This document shows positions 24,126 through 32,245 of a stretch of 64,000 nt of DNA, piece after piece (the stretch's first letter is position 1; each line of letters opens with the position of its first letter). Position numbers and translations under genes: made by a program. Source of the DNA: JBAXTE01 sp037130365 (GTDB lineage: Bacteria > Bacteroidota > Bacteroidia > Bacteroidales > WCHB1-69); the NCBI GenBank assembly GCA_037130365.1, contig JBAXTE010000004.1, positions 93,246-157,245 of the forward strand. The letters run 5' to 3'. The notes under the pieces are model-generated. The model made no database searches. It was given only the letters and a program-made list of their open reading frames with translations, and was not told the DNA's origin.

Positions 24126-25511
24126 TTATCTAACTACTTGTAGCTTTTTTACTTGAGTTCCTGTGGATGTTTTGAGAACTACGAAATATAGTCCCACTGG
24201 TAACGATTGGGTATCAATCACATAAGAATTATTATTTTTTGTAATTGAAGGATGTACTGAGTTTCCTAAAACATCTACTAATCGAATTTCAGAATTGCTT
24301 TGTTGTGAAGCATCTCCAATTTCTAAAGTTACAATTTGGCTACATGGATTGGGATAAATCTTATTTTTTGTGGTATTTTCTTGTGTTGAAATTACATCCT
24401 GAATGGTTAAACTTCCACCTTCATCGATAAAATTTTGATAAAACGACTGATAATATATATTTGCAATTTTTGCACTGTGTACAATCACTACATTCTCATC
24501 GTTTTTTGTATCGGCAGATGCCGACCAATTGTGCGAACCGGTAAATACCAATGGGTCAGAAGCGGGAAGCGATGGGTCAACAATGAGTATTTTATTATGA
24601 TAAAGCCCTGTAATATTGTCTTTTATAAGGTTTGTTCCCATTATAGCACTCAAAGTGGCATAAGGTGTATACAATTGACTAGTAGGATCCATGATACCAG
24701 CCACATAAACTCCATTTTGAATTCGGTTAACAATAGAATCAGCATCGGCACTTACGGTAAACGAATATATTCCAAAATACAAATCTGCATTTGCTGTTCC
24801 AATCGCTTTTTGAAGTTTTGAGTTTGAACCATCGGTAGGACTAAAATAGATTTCAACGGTGGTGCCATCAACATTAAAAATATGTGAAGTATTATCTGTT
24901 TTATAAGGACCAAATTTTGAATTAGTGGCATTTGGTATTGAATCTGTTCCACCCCACATTTCGTTAAACTCTTGGGTATAAGCCAATGCTACATTTTTAT
25001 CTTGAATAATAATTACATTATTTGCATCGGTATTTATTTGAGATGCTGTAAAATTTGTAGAACCAGTCCAAACAATGGGATCGATCTCTAATGGGGAGTT
25101 TGCATCGATAATCATAAATTTGTTATGCATAATTCCATAAAGAGCAGAAGTTGGACTTGCTAACGTTCTAATCCCACTATTAAGTAATGTTAATGCCGTA
25201 TTGGTGCTACTTCCATCATTTATCCACCGAATTACAACTCCCCGAGCATAAGCATTATTTACCGCTGTTGAAATACTTGAAATTGCAGCAGTTTCGCTGA
25301 AACTATAAATAGCAAAATCGAGGGTGTACTTAGCTCTGTTGATATATGCAATTAACGTATCATCAATAAGTTGATTCAAATATATTGCATTGGTTCCCGA
25401 AGAGACTGAATTGTTGACTGGTCGGCTAAAATAGGTTGTAATTTTATCGTTTTGCGACCATAATTGTACTGTAATAAATATTAATCCTATAAAAAGTATT
25501 ATTTTTTTCAT
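24126..25511 (-). CDS. Secreted phospholipase D-like protein with T9SS sorting domain
   Basis: 461 aa. Signal peptide KKIILFIGLIFITVQLWSQ. Two PLD repeats each carry an HKD motif, HNKFMIID (about residue 127) and HNKILIVD (about 305), each followed by G(S/T).N(F/W) (TGSTNFTAS, TGSHNWSAS). The last ~75 residues are a T9SS type A sorting domain (IYPNPCSQIVTLEIGD ... YVIDTQSLPVGLYFVVLK). It probably acts outside the cell as a nuclease or phospholipase; substrate unknown. Monocistronic on the minus strand. Confidence 0.93.
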   Translation of the reverse strand: MKKIILFIGLIFITVQLWSQNDKITTYFSRPVNNSVSSGTNAIYLNQLIDDTLIAYINRAKYTLDFAIYSFSETAAISSISTAVNNAYARGVVIRWINDGSSTNTALTLLNSGIRTLASPTSALYGIMHNKFMIIDANSPLEIDPIVWTGSTNFTASQINTDANNVIIIQDKNVALAYTQEFNEMWGGTDSIPNATNSKFGPYKTDNTSHIFNVDGTTVEIYFSPTDGSNSKLQKAIGTANADLYFGIYSFTVSADADSIVNRIQNGVYVAGIMDPTSQLYTPYATLSAIMGTNLIKDNITGLYHNKILIVDPSLPASDPLVFTGSHNWSASADTKNDENVVIVHSAKIANIYYQSFYQNFIDEGGSLTIQDVISTQENTTKNKIYPNPCSQIVTLEIGDASQQSNSEIRLVDVLGNSVHPSITKNNNSYVIDTQSLPVGLYFVVLKTSTGTQVKKLQVVR

Positions 25512-25586
25512 CTAGCTAGTTTTCAAATTAATCTACAAAGTTAGACTTTTTTATTTAGAGATAAGCTTGATTGTAATTTTTGGATC

Positions 25587-25644
25587 GGTGGGTTCGAGAA
25601 ACCTCACCCACCACATAAGGTGACTGAGGTACTCGAAGGAATCG
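25587..25644. repeat. Dispersed palindromic repeat upstream of crcB
   Basis: GGTGGGT and ACCCACC form a perfect 7-bp stem (25587-25612), extended by an inner GAG/CTC pairing. It is followed by GTGACTGAGGTACTCGAAGG, which shares ACTGAG-n4/5-TCGAAG with the repeat at 60850. Clearly richer in G+C than its surroundings. Confidence 0.65.
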
Positions 25645-25683
25645 TATTTTATTCTGTAAATTTCTTATCTCACCAAAAAATTG

Positions 25684-25691
25684 TACCTTTG
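25684..25691 (+). promoter_or_regulatory. -7 promoter element of crcB
   Basis: TACCTTTG, a perfect TAnnTTTG, 28 nt before the crcB start. The resulting leader is too short to hold a fluoride riboswitch. Confidence 0.6.
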
Positions 25692-25719
25692 ATTTTCAAA
25701 TAATTTCTACAAATTATCT

Positions 25720-26097
25720 ATGCTTAAAAATGTGCTAATTATTGGATTGGGTGGTTTTCTAGGAACTATTTCTCGATATTTGAGCACCGTTTATGTTCAT
25801 AAATGGGTCGCTATTTCGTTCCCTTTGGGTACATTTTTGGTGAATATTTTGGGCTGTTTCCTCATTGGGTTATTTTTTGGAATTTCAGAGAAATCAGACC
25901 TAATGAGTTCTGATTTGCGAATATTTCTAACAATTGGTTTTTGTGGCGGATTTACTACCTTTTCAACTTTCGCTAGCGACAATATCATGATGATCAAAGA
26001 TCAACAGTTTTTATATATGGCACTCTATACCATTGGAAGTGTTGCATTGGGTTTATTAATGGTTTATCTAGGACAATTATTGATAAAGACAATTTAG
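25720..26097 (+). CDS. crcB: Fluoride efflux channel CrcB/Fluc
   Basis: 125 aa, four membrane helices. Family signatures: GLGGFLGTISRYLS at the N-terminus, FPLGTFLVNILGCFLIGLFFG, and the pore motif FLTIGFCGGFTTFSTFASD. It works as an antiparallel dimer exporting fluoride across the inner membrane. Its usual partner, DUF190, lies downstream but is separated by a DUF1016 nuclease gene. All three are on one strand with gaps of 20 and 14 nt, consistent with one transcript. Confidence 0.95.
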   Translation: MLKNVLIIGLGGFLGTISRYLSTVYVHKWVAISFPLGTFLVNILGCFLIGLFFGISEKSDLMSSDLRIFLTIGFCGGFTTFSTFASDNIMMIKDQQFLYMALYTIGSVALGLLMVYLGQLLIKTI

Positions 26098-26117
26098 TTA
26101 AATAGAGGAAATCACTC

Positions 26118-27233
26118 ATGAATGATTCAAATATTATTGAAAAAACAGATTCTGAAGCTATTACATTATTCAACAGAGTTGTTGAATTGATTGAAACTGC
26201 TCGTTTAAAAATCTCTACCAACTTTAACTTAGCAATGGTTCATACCTATTTTGAAATTGGTAAAATGATAATTGAAGAAGAACAAAAAGGTAATAAAAGA
26301 GCTGAATATGGTAAATCCGTTTTAAAACAACTTTCAGCGAAATTAACCACAAAATTTGGGAAAGGATTTTCAGTTGAGAATCTTGACAAAATGCGTTTTT
26401 TTTATAATGTATATTCCAATTCAATTTCGTCAACAGTGTTGACGAAATTTGATAAGAATGAAATTTCAAACAGTTTATCAGCGCTAAACAACACTGAAAT
26501 TATTCAAAAATTTCAGTTGTCATGGTCTCACTATTTAATATTAATGCGTATTCAAAACCCAAATGAGCGAAAATTTTACGAAATTGAAAGTAAAGAAAAC
26601 AACTGGAGTTTAAATGAATTAAAACGACAGTACCATTCTAGTTTATATGAGCGACTTGCACTTAGCCGAAATAAAGAGGAAGTAATAAATTTATCCAAGC
26701 AAGGACAACTTATTGCTAAACCTCAGGATATTTTTAAAAACCCATTATCCTTAGAATTTTTAGGACTAGAAGAAAGAGTAAGTTATTCAGAATCAGATTT
26801 AGAATATTCAATAATTAATCGTTTGCAATATTTTTTACTTGAACTTGGAAAAGGTTTTTTATTTGAATCACGTCAAAAAAGATTTACATTTGACAATGAC
26901 CATTTTTATGTTGATCTAGTTTTTTACAATCGTTTGTTGCAATGTTATGTTTTAATTGATTTAAAAACAGATAAATTAACGCATCAAGATTTGGGACAAA
27001 TGCAGATGTATGTAAATTATTATGATAGATTTGTAAAAAAGGATTTTGAAAAGCCAACTATCGGTATTTTAATTTGTAAAAAGAAAGCAGATGCATTGGT
27101 AGAACTTACATTACCAAAAGATGCTCAAATTTATGCATCAGAATATAGTTTGTATTTACCCGACAAACTTATTTTACAACAAAAACTACAAGAATGGATT
27201 GAGGAATTTGACGAAATAGTGGACGATAAATAA
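26118..27233 (+). CDS. PDDEXK nuclease domain protein, DUF1016/YhcG family
   Basis: 371 aa. The N-terminal DUF1016/YhcG region is RVVELIETARLKISTNFNLAMVHTYFEIGKMIIEEEQKG ... KFGKGFSVENLDKMRFFYNVY ... LSWSHYLILMRIQNPNERKFY. The C-terminal PDDEXK-like nuclease core is FDNDHFYVDLVFYNRLLQCYVLIDLKTDKL (about residues 255-285), with the D...(D)xK motif. The family is often found with restriction-modification genes and is suspected to be a nuclease in defence or genome maintenance. It is inserted between crcB and its DUF190 partner. Confidence 0.88.
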   Translation: MNDSNIIEKTDSEAITLFNRVVELIETARLKISTNFNLAMVHTYFEIGKMIIEEEQKGNKRAEYGKSVLKQLSAKLTTKFGKGFSVENLDKMRFFYNVYSNSISSTVLTKFDKNEISNSLSALNNTEIIQKFQLSWSHYLILMRIQNPNERKFYEIESKENNWSLNELKRQYHSSLYERLALSRNKEEVINLSKQGQLIAKPQDIFKNPLSLEFLGLEERVSYSESDLEYSIINRLQYFLLELGKGFLFESRQKRFTFDNDHFYVDLVFYNRLLQCYVLIDLKTDKLTHQDLGQMQMYVNYYDRFVKKDFEKPTIGILICKKKADALVELTLPKDAQIYASEYSLYLPDKLILQQKLQEWIEEFDEIVDDK

Positions 27234-27247
27234 CAAAAATACTTATT

Positions 27248-27601
27248 ATGATTAATTCAAAAACTTCAACCCTTCGGATTTACGTTGGTAATACTGACAA
27301 AATTAATGGAGCCCCACTTTACGAAACTATTGTATTTGCAGCAAAACAGGAAGGAATGGCAGGGGCAACAGTATTAAAAGGCGCTATGGGTTTTGGGGCC
27401 AGTAGTATTGTGCATTCATCAAAAATATTTGCAATTTCTGACGATTTGCCTGTGATCATTGAAATTGTAGACCTCGATGAGCGAATTATTGCATTTATCG
27501 AGGTAATTAAACCATATTTGGAAAATCCAAAATTCGGAATGCTTATCACCAAACAATCTCTAGATGTTATTCATTATTCACATTCAAAAACCAACGACTA
27601 A
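27248..27601 (+). CDS. DUF190 protein (CrcB-associated)
   Basis: 117 aa. PII-like alpha-beta fold typical of DUF190: LRIYVGNTDKINGAPLYETIVFAAKQEGMAGATVLKGAMGFGASS, LPVIIEIVDLDERIIAFIEVI. DUF190 genes are repeatedly found beside crcB and are thought to modulate fluoride export or sense a ligand. It is 14 nt behind the DUF1016 gene. A dispersed repeat occupies the gap to rsmE. Confidence 0.9.
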   Translation: MINSKTSTLRIYVGNTDKINGAPLYETIVFAAKQEGMAGATVLKGAMGFGASSIVHSSKIFAISDDLPVIIEIVDLDERIIAFIEVIKPYLENPKFGMLITKQSLDVIHYSHSKTND

Positions 27602-27637
27602 GAATCTAATAATACGAAGAAACACAATAAGAAATAA

Positions 27638-27675
27638 ATCTTAGTGTATCTTAGTGCTCTGAGTGCCTTAGTGGT
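27638..27675. repeat. Dispersed CTTAGTG-rich repeat, copy 1
   Basis: Three spaced CTTAGTG units, ending CTCTGAGTGCCTTAGTGGT. The same end sequence occurs inverted at 42416-42436. It lies between DUF190 and rsmE. Confidence 0.75.
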
Positions 27676-27692
27676 AAAATAATTAAATAGAA

Positions 27693-28421
27693 ATGCAGCT
27701 TTTTTTTGGAGAAAAAATATCAGAAACTCAATTAATCCTCACTCCTGAGGATTCGAAACATGCATGTAAATCGCTTCGTAAACGAAATGGCGATATTATT
27801 TTTGTCACCGATGGCAAAGGTGAAATTTTTCAATGCACTATTATCGACGATAATATGAACCAAGCAATTGTGACCATCGATAGAACTGCTGAAAATCCAT
27901 TTCCTCGAAACTACTTTCTTCACATTGCAATTTCGCCTTTAAAAAATCCAGATCGTTTTGAGTGGTTTATAGAAAAAGCCACAGAAATTGGAATTGATGA
28001 AATTACTCCTATCATTTGTTCTCGGACAGAAAAAGGGAAAGTAAACACCGACCGGTTGAAGCGAATTGCTTTGTCGGCAGCCAAGCAATCTGTTAAGGCA
28101 AAATTACCTCAAATCAATGAGGGAATTTCCTTTGAAAAATTTATTGAAAACTCAGCCAATAACTATCATCAAAAGTTTATTGCTTGGTGCGAAACCGAAC
28201 ACGAGAAACTACTATTTGATGCCTGCTCTGCAAAAGAATCGACCCTAATTCTTATTGGTCCCGAAGGTGATTTTACGAAAGAAGAAGTTGAAAGTGCTCG
28301 ACAAATTGGGTTTGCACCTATAAGTTTAGGGCGCTCACGTTTTCGTACCGAAACTGCAGGAATGGTTGCATGTCATGATGTTTTTTTGAAGAACCAAGTG
28401 CAGGTGAACAAGGAAAACTAG
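27693..28421 (+). CDS. rsmE: 16S rRNA (uracil1498-N3)-methyltransferase
   Basis: 242 aa. SPOUT-fold methyltransferase that modifies U1498 of 16S rRNA. N-terminal PUA-like domain (LILTPEDSKHACKSLRKRNGDIIFVTDGKG), then FEWFIEKATEIGIDEITPIICSRTE, AAKQSVKAKLPQI, and the C-terminal SAM-binding knot LILIGPEGDFTKEEVESARQIGFAPISLGRSRFRTETAGMVA. The last ~8 residues (QVQVNKEN) are encoded inside a degenerate repeat that continues past the stop, so this tail is probably not native. Confidence 0.95.
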   Translation: MQLFFGEKISETQLILTPEDSKHACKSLRKRNGDIIFVTDGKGEIFQCTIIDDNMNQAIVTIDRTAENPFPRNYFLHIAISPLKNPDRFEWFIEKATEIGIDEITPIICSRTEKGKVNTDRLKRIALSAAKQSVKAKLPQINEGISFEKFIENSANNYHQKFIAWCETEHEKLLFDACSAKESTLILIGPEGDFTKEEVESARQIGFAPISLGRSRFRTETAGMVACHDVFLKNQVQVNKEN

Positions 28422-28440
28422 TGAACAAGGAAAACAAGTG
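28389..28440. repeat. Degenerate 9-bp-period repeat at the end of rsmE (left of the four-helix-bundle gene)
   Basis: Two near-identical copies of GTGAACAAGGAAAAC (28405 and 28421) plus CCAAGTG at the front. Read on the minus strand it gives ACTTGTTTT-CCTTGTTCA-CTAGTTTTC, matching in style the array right of the four-helix-bundle gene but in the opposite orientation. Confidence 0.7.
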
Positions 28441-28538
28441 ATTTGTCAAAAGTAGCTTAGTTATTTTGGTTGACTAACTAACATAAAAAGTAAATATTAT
28501 CCAGATAGTAAATTCATTTTTAAACTTATCAATAATAC

Positions 28539-28895
28539 ATGAAAACACATAAAGATTTAGATGTTTGGAGGGATTCTATTTCATTAGTAACTGATATTTA
28601 TTCAATTACAAAAGATTTTCCAAAAGAGGAAATTTATGGTATAACAAGTCAAATTAGAAGATCCGCTATTTCAATTCCTTCAAACATTGCTGAAGGTGCT
28701 GGAAGAAATCATGTTAAAGAAAATATTCAGTTTTTATATGTTAGCTTAGGAAGTTTGTCAGAGTTAGAAACTCAGATGATTATTTCACATAATTTAGGTT
28801 TTATTGATAAAAATATAGCAGAAGATATTTACTCAAAAATCAAACTTATAACTAGCCAAATTAGTGGTTTAATTAGATACTTAAAACAAAAATAA
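28539..28895 (+). CDS. Four-helix-bundle protein (bIVS/Avd-like family)
   Basis: 118 aa. The family signature is complete: TKDFPKEEIYGITSQIRRSAISIPSNIAEGAGR (about residues 25-58), then LYVSLGSLSELETQM and a closing ISGLIRYLKQK. Relatives are encoded in 23S rRNA intervening sequences, and related proteins (Avd) assist the reverse transcriptase of diversity-generating retroelements. No reverse transcriptase is in the window. The gene is bracketed by degenerate 9-bp repeat arrays on both sides, suggesting it entered as a unit (inference). Confidence 0.93.
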   Translation: MKTHKDLDVWRDSISLVTDIYSITKDFPKEEIYGITSQIRRSAISIPSNIAEGAGRNHVKENIQFLYVSLGSLSELETQMIISHNLGFIDKNIAEDIYSKIKLITSQISGLIRYLKQK

Positions 28896-29040
28896 CAAGT
28901 CACTCAGTTAACTTGGTCACTCAAACAACTTGTTCTACTAGTTCTACTTGGTTAACTTGTTCTACTCGGTCAACTTGCTTACTTGGTCACTTAGTCTACT
29001 TGTTCTACTCAGTCACTCAGTCACTAACTCAACTCACTCC
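28896..29040. repeat. Degenerate tandem array of about 9-bp units right of the four-helix-bundle gene
   Basis: About fourteen units of the form ACTTGTTCT / ACTTGGTTA / ACTCGGTCA / ACTTAGTCT / ACTCAGTC in direct orientation, 8-9 bp each, starting right after the stop codon. No ORF or promoter is evident inside. Confidence 0.88.
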
Positions 29041-29081
29041 ATTCTTGAAAAACTTTTGCTCCTAAATTAACAAAAAATGCT

Positions 29082-29089
29082 TATTTTTG
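29082..29089 (+). promoter_or_regulatory. -7 promoter element of the DUF4159 gene
   Basis: TATTTTTG, with TTTTG about 23 nt upstream (29054-29058). It lies 18 nt before the ATG at 29108 and supports that start. Confidence 0.55.
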
Positions 29090-29107
29090 AAAATTATTGC
29101 AGACTTT

Positions 29108-29758
29108 ATGAAGAAAATATTACTCTACACATTCTTATTTACAAGCATTTCAGCTTTTGCCCAATCGAATTTATCCATTGCACTACTTAAATATCGCGGT
29201 GGTGGCGATTGGTATGCGAATCCCACTTCACTTCCAAATTTGATTCAATTTTGCAACAAAAATATCAATACGAACATCAATAACCAATCGGCCACTGTAG
29301 AGGTAGGTAGTGCTGATATTTTCAATTATCCGTTTCTTCACATGACGGGGCATGGAAATGTATTATTCTCTGATCAGGAGGCAAAAAACTTACGAACATA
29401 TCTCGAAGCAGGTGGCTTTATCCATATAGACGATAATTATGGTATCGACAAGTTTGTGCGACCACAAATGAAAAAAGTTTTTCCGGAGCTTGAATTTATC
29501 GAAATTCCATTTAATCATCCAGTATATCATCAAAAATTCAACTTTCCAAATGGACTTCCTAAGATTCACGAACATGATGGAAAACCCCCACAAGGATTTG
29601 GATTAGTTTATAAAGGACGTTTAGTCTGTTTCTATACTTTTGAATGCGACTTAGGTGATGGTTGGGAAGATAAAGAAGTACATCACGATTCGGACGAAAT
29701 CCGGTTAAAAGCACTACAAATGGGTGCAAATATTATTCAATACGTATTTAGTTATTAA
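29108..29758 (+). CDS. Exported DUF4159 protein
   Basis: 216 aa from the ATG at 29108, giving the signal peptide MKKILLYTFLFTSISAFAQ. The body matches DUF4159: LKYRGGGDWYANPTSLPNLIQFCN, YPFLHMTGHGNVLFSDQEAKNLRTYLEAGGFIHIDDNYGID, FNHPVYHQKFNFPNGLPKIHEHDGKPPQGFGLVYKGRLVCFYTFECDLGDGWED. This glutamine-amidotransferase-like fold is found in gliding and surface-protein loci of Bacteroidota, but its function is unknown. A peptidase gene follows after 16 nt. Confidence 0.9.
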   Translation: MKKILLYTFLFTSISAFAQSNLSIALLKYRGGGDWYANPTSLPNLIQFCNKNINTNINNQSATVEVGSADIFNYPFLHMTGHGNVLFSDQEAKNLRTYLEAGGFIHIDDNYGIDKFVRPQMKKVFPELEFIEIPFNHPVYHQKFNFPNGLPKIHEHDGKPPQGFGLVYKGRLVCFYTFECDLGDGWEDKEVHHDSDEIRLKALQMGANIIQYVFSY

Positions 29759-29774
29759 TCAAATTATTATATCA

Positions 29775-31940
29775 ATGAAACGATTTCCTTTACTCCTTGC
29801 TTTTATATTTATAAGCCGATTTGCTTTACTTGCCGATGAAGGAATGTGGCTTCCAATGCTGTTGCAAGCAATGAACGAAAAAGAGATGCAAACAATGGGA
29901 ATGCGAATTAGCGCCGAAGATATTTATAGCGTGAACAAATCTAGTTTAAAGGATGCAATTGTCCTTTTTGGAGGTGGTTGTACTGCTGAAATAGTTTCAA
30001 ATCAGGGACTTATTCTCACCAATCACCATTGTGGATTTGGAAATATTCAACAACATAGTTCACTCGAGCATGATTACCTTACTCAAGGCTTCTGGGCTAA
30101 ATCAAACTCCGAAGAAATGCCAAATAAAGGATTGACAGTTACTTTGTTAATAAGAATGGAAGACGTTACCACTCAGGTAATCAATGGTGTTACGAGTAAT
30201 ATGACCGAAGCTGAACGAGATGAAATTGTGAATAACAATATGCTAAAAATCACAAAACTAGCAACTAAAGGAACTAATTATAATGCTGTGATTAAGCCTT
30301 TTTATTATGGAAATAAATTTTATATGTTCGTAAACGAAACATTTAAAGACATTCGATTAGTGGGAGCACCACCATCAAATATTGGAAAATTTGGTGGTGA
30401 TACAGATAACTGGATGTGGCCTCGACATACTGGCGATTTCTCGGTTTTTCGCATATACACAGCTCCAGATGGATCTCCAGCAGAGTATTCAAAAGAAAAT
30501 ATCCCTTATGTTCCAAAACGTCATTTGGAGATTTCATTAAAAGGATACCAAAAAGGAGATTTCACTTTTGTATTCGGGTATCCTGGTAGAACTCAGCAAT
30601 TTGCAACTTCACAAGCAATTGCTTTAAAAACTGAATTTGAAAATCCAATTGCTATCGATCTTCGCGAAAAACGCTTAAATATTATCAAATCTTATATGGA
30701 ATCTGATCCTGCAATCCGTATTCAATATGCTGGTAGAGCAGCGACTATAGCAAATTCTTGGAAAAAATGGATTGGAGAAAACAAAGGAATCAAACGTTTA
30801 AACGCAATTGAAAAGAAAAAAATATTGGAACAACAATTCAATGAATGGGCAAATGAAAACCCCGATCGAAAAATTAAATATGGCTCTCTGATGAAAGCTT
30901 TTGATGAGGTTTACACCAAAATGAAACCATATCAACTTTCCTATACCTATTTTTCGGAAGCTGCTTATAACACCATTGATATTTTGCGATTTGCAGTGAG
31001 TTTTAGAAACTTAGTGGAAACCTCACAAAGAAAAGATGTAAAAAATGAGACCATAGATAACATGACAAAAAAACTAATTACAACTTCTGAAGAGTGGTAT
31101 AAAAATTATCGCCCCGAAATTGACAATAAAATTATGGTTTACCTTTTATCTCAATATTATAGCAAACATGATAGGACTTTTCAACCTGAAATACTACTTA
31201 AAACTGGAGATAAATATAAAGGCAATTTTGAAAAAGCAATTACAGATTTCAACAAATCTTCAATGTTTGCAAACAAAGAGAAACTAATCAGTTTTCTGAA
31301 GGGATATTCTGTCAGCAAAAGCAAAAAAATTATGGCCGATCCATTTTATCAAATTGCAGTGGGAACCATAGATTATTACCGCAACACAATTCAGGATCCA
31401 TTGGTTACTTTTGACAACAAACTAGATAGTTTGTATCGGATTTACACCTCTGCCTTATTTGAAATGATGCCAAATAAACGATTTTACCCTGATGCAAATC
31501 TCACATTACGAGTGGCTTATGGATTTGTAAATGACTATTATCCAGCGGATGGAGTGAAGTATAATTATTTTACAACACTCGAAGGAATCATGCAAAAAGA
31601 GAATCCAAATATCTACGATTATGTGGTTGAACCTAAATTGAAATCGTTATACAACAACAAAGATTATGGTCGATATGCCGATAAGGATGGGAGCATGCAC
31701 GTGGCCTTTATCGCTACAAATCATACCACGGGTGGAAATTCTGGAAGTCCAGTTCTAAATGCCGATGGACAGCTTATTGGAATAAACTTCGACCGGGGTT
31801 GGGAGGGAACTATGAGCGATTTAATGTACGATCCAAGTCAATGTCGCAATATTTCGTTGGATATTCGCTATTGTTTGTTCATTATCGATAAATTCGCAGG
31901 CGCAAAGTGGCTGATTGATGAGATGACAATCGCAAAGTAA
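29775..31940 (+). CDS. dpp11: S46 dipeptidyl-peptidase, DPP11-like (Asp/Glu-specific)
   Basis: 721 aa from the ATG at 29775; the signal peptide is MKRFPLLLAFIFISRFALLA. Periplasmic serine peptidase releasing dipeptides from oligopeptide N-termini. Catalytic triad in family context: His in TNHHCGF (84/85), Asp in the GGDTDNWMWPRHTGDF region, and Ser656 in GGNSGSP. The residue deciding specificity, Arg674 in INFDRGW, aligns one position off Arg673 of Porphyromonas gingivalis DPP11 (Gly in DPP7), so cleavage after Asp/Glu is predicted. It is probably co-transcribed with the DUF4159 gene. Confidence 0.92.
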   Translation: MKRFPLLLAFIFISRFALLADEGMWLPMLLQAMNEKEMQTMGMRISAEDIYSVNKSSLKDAIVLFGGGCTAEIVSNQGLILTNHHCGFGNIQQHSSLEHDYLTQGFWAKSNSEEMPNKGLTVTLLIRMEDVTTQVINGVTSNMTEAERDEIVNNNMLKITKLATKGTNYNAVIKPFYYGNKFYMFVNETFKDIRLVGAPPSNIGKFGGDTDNWMWPRHTGDFSVFRIYTAPDGSPAEYSKENIPYVPKRHLEISLKGYQKGDFTFVFGYPGRTQQFATSQAIALKTEFENPIAIDLREKRLNIIKSYMESDPAIRIQYAGRAATIANSWKKWIGENKGIKRLNAIEKKKILEQQFNEWANENPDRKIKYGSLMKAFDEVYTKMKPYQLSYTYFSEAAYNTIDILRFAVSFRNLVETSQRKDVKNETIDNMTKKLITTSEEWYKNYRPEIDNKIMVYLLSQYYSKHDRTFQPEILLKTGDKYKGNFEKAITDFNKSSMFANKEKLISFLKGYSVSKSKKIMADPFYQIAVGTIDYYRNTIQDPLVTFDNKLDSLYRIYTSALFEMMPNKRFYPDANLTLRVAYGFVNDYYPADGVKYNYFTTLEGIMQKENPNIYDYVVEPKLKSLYNNKDYGRYADKDGSMHVAFIATNHTTGGNSGSPVLNADGQLIGINFDRGWEGTMSDLMYDPSQCRNISLDIRYCLFIIDKFAGAKWLIDEMTIAK

Positions 31941-31982
31941 AACAAAATTACAAACTAAAAATTGCTGGAATTTGGAATATGT

Positions 31983-32149
31983 TTTTTTGGGCGTGCCCTC
32001 GTCTCGTTGGTTCTTTCAAAAGGTAATCAGATGAATTCAAGTCTTCAACTACTAAAGCAAGAAGTAACGAGCCAAGGTCGGGCTTTTCGTTACAAGTCCT
32101 CGTCGCTTCGCTCCTGTGGGCTTTTCGCTTCAATCCCTCACGCAAAAAG
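31983..32149. repeat. Folded dispersed repeat (~165 bp) after the peptidase gene
   Basis: Ends are a terminal inverted repeat: a T-run plus GCGTG (31991-31995) against CACGC plus an A-run (32139-32149). Inside, CTCGTT pairs with AACGAG, and there are GTCGGGCTTTTCG, TCCTCGTCGCTTCGCTCC and GGGCTTTTCGCTTCAATCCCTCACGC blocks, a style I associate with intergenic elements common in Bacteroidota genomes. Much richer in G+C than its surroundings. Open frames across it look like noise. Confidence 0.75.
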
Positions 32150-32245
32150 ATTAGGAATGTAGCTGAAATATCAAAAATCGTTAAATGAATAAATGAGTAA
32201 ACATAAAAAAATCGAAAGTCTATCAAGAACAATAAATTTTTAAAT

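Noticed and set aside
25512..25719. Fluoride riboswitch upstream of crcB
   Set aside because: No match to the known riboswitch core, and the -7 box lies only 28 nt before the start codon. The hairpin present belongs to a dispersed repeat.
28896..29040. CRISPR or retroelement template repeat
   Set aside because: Units are 8-9 bp and degenerate; no reverse transcriptase or cas gene nearby.
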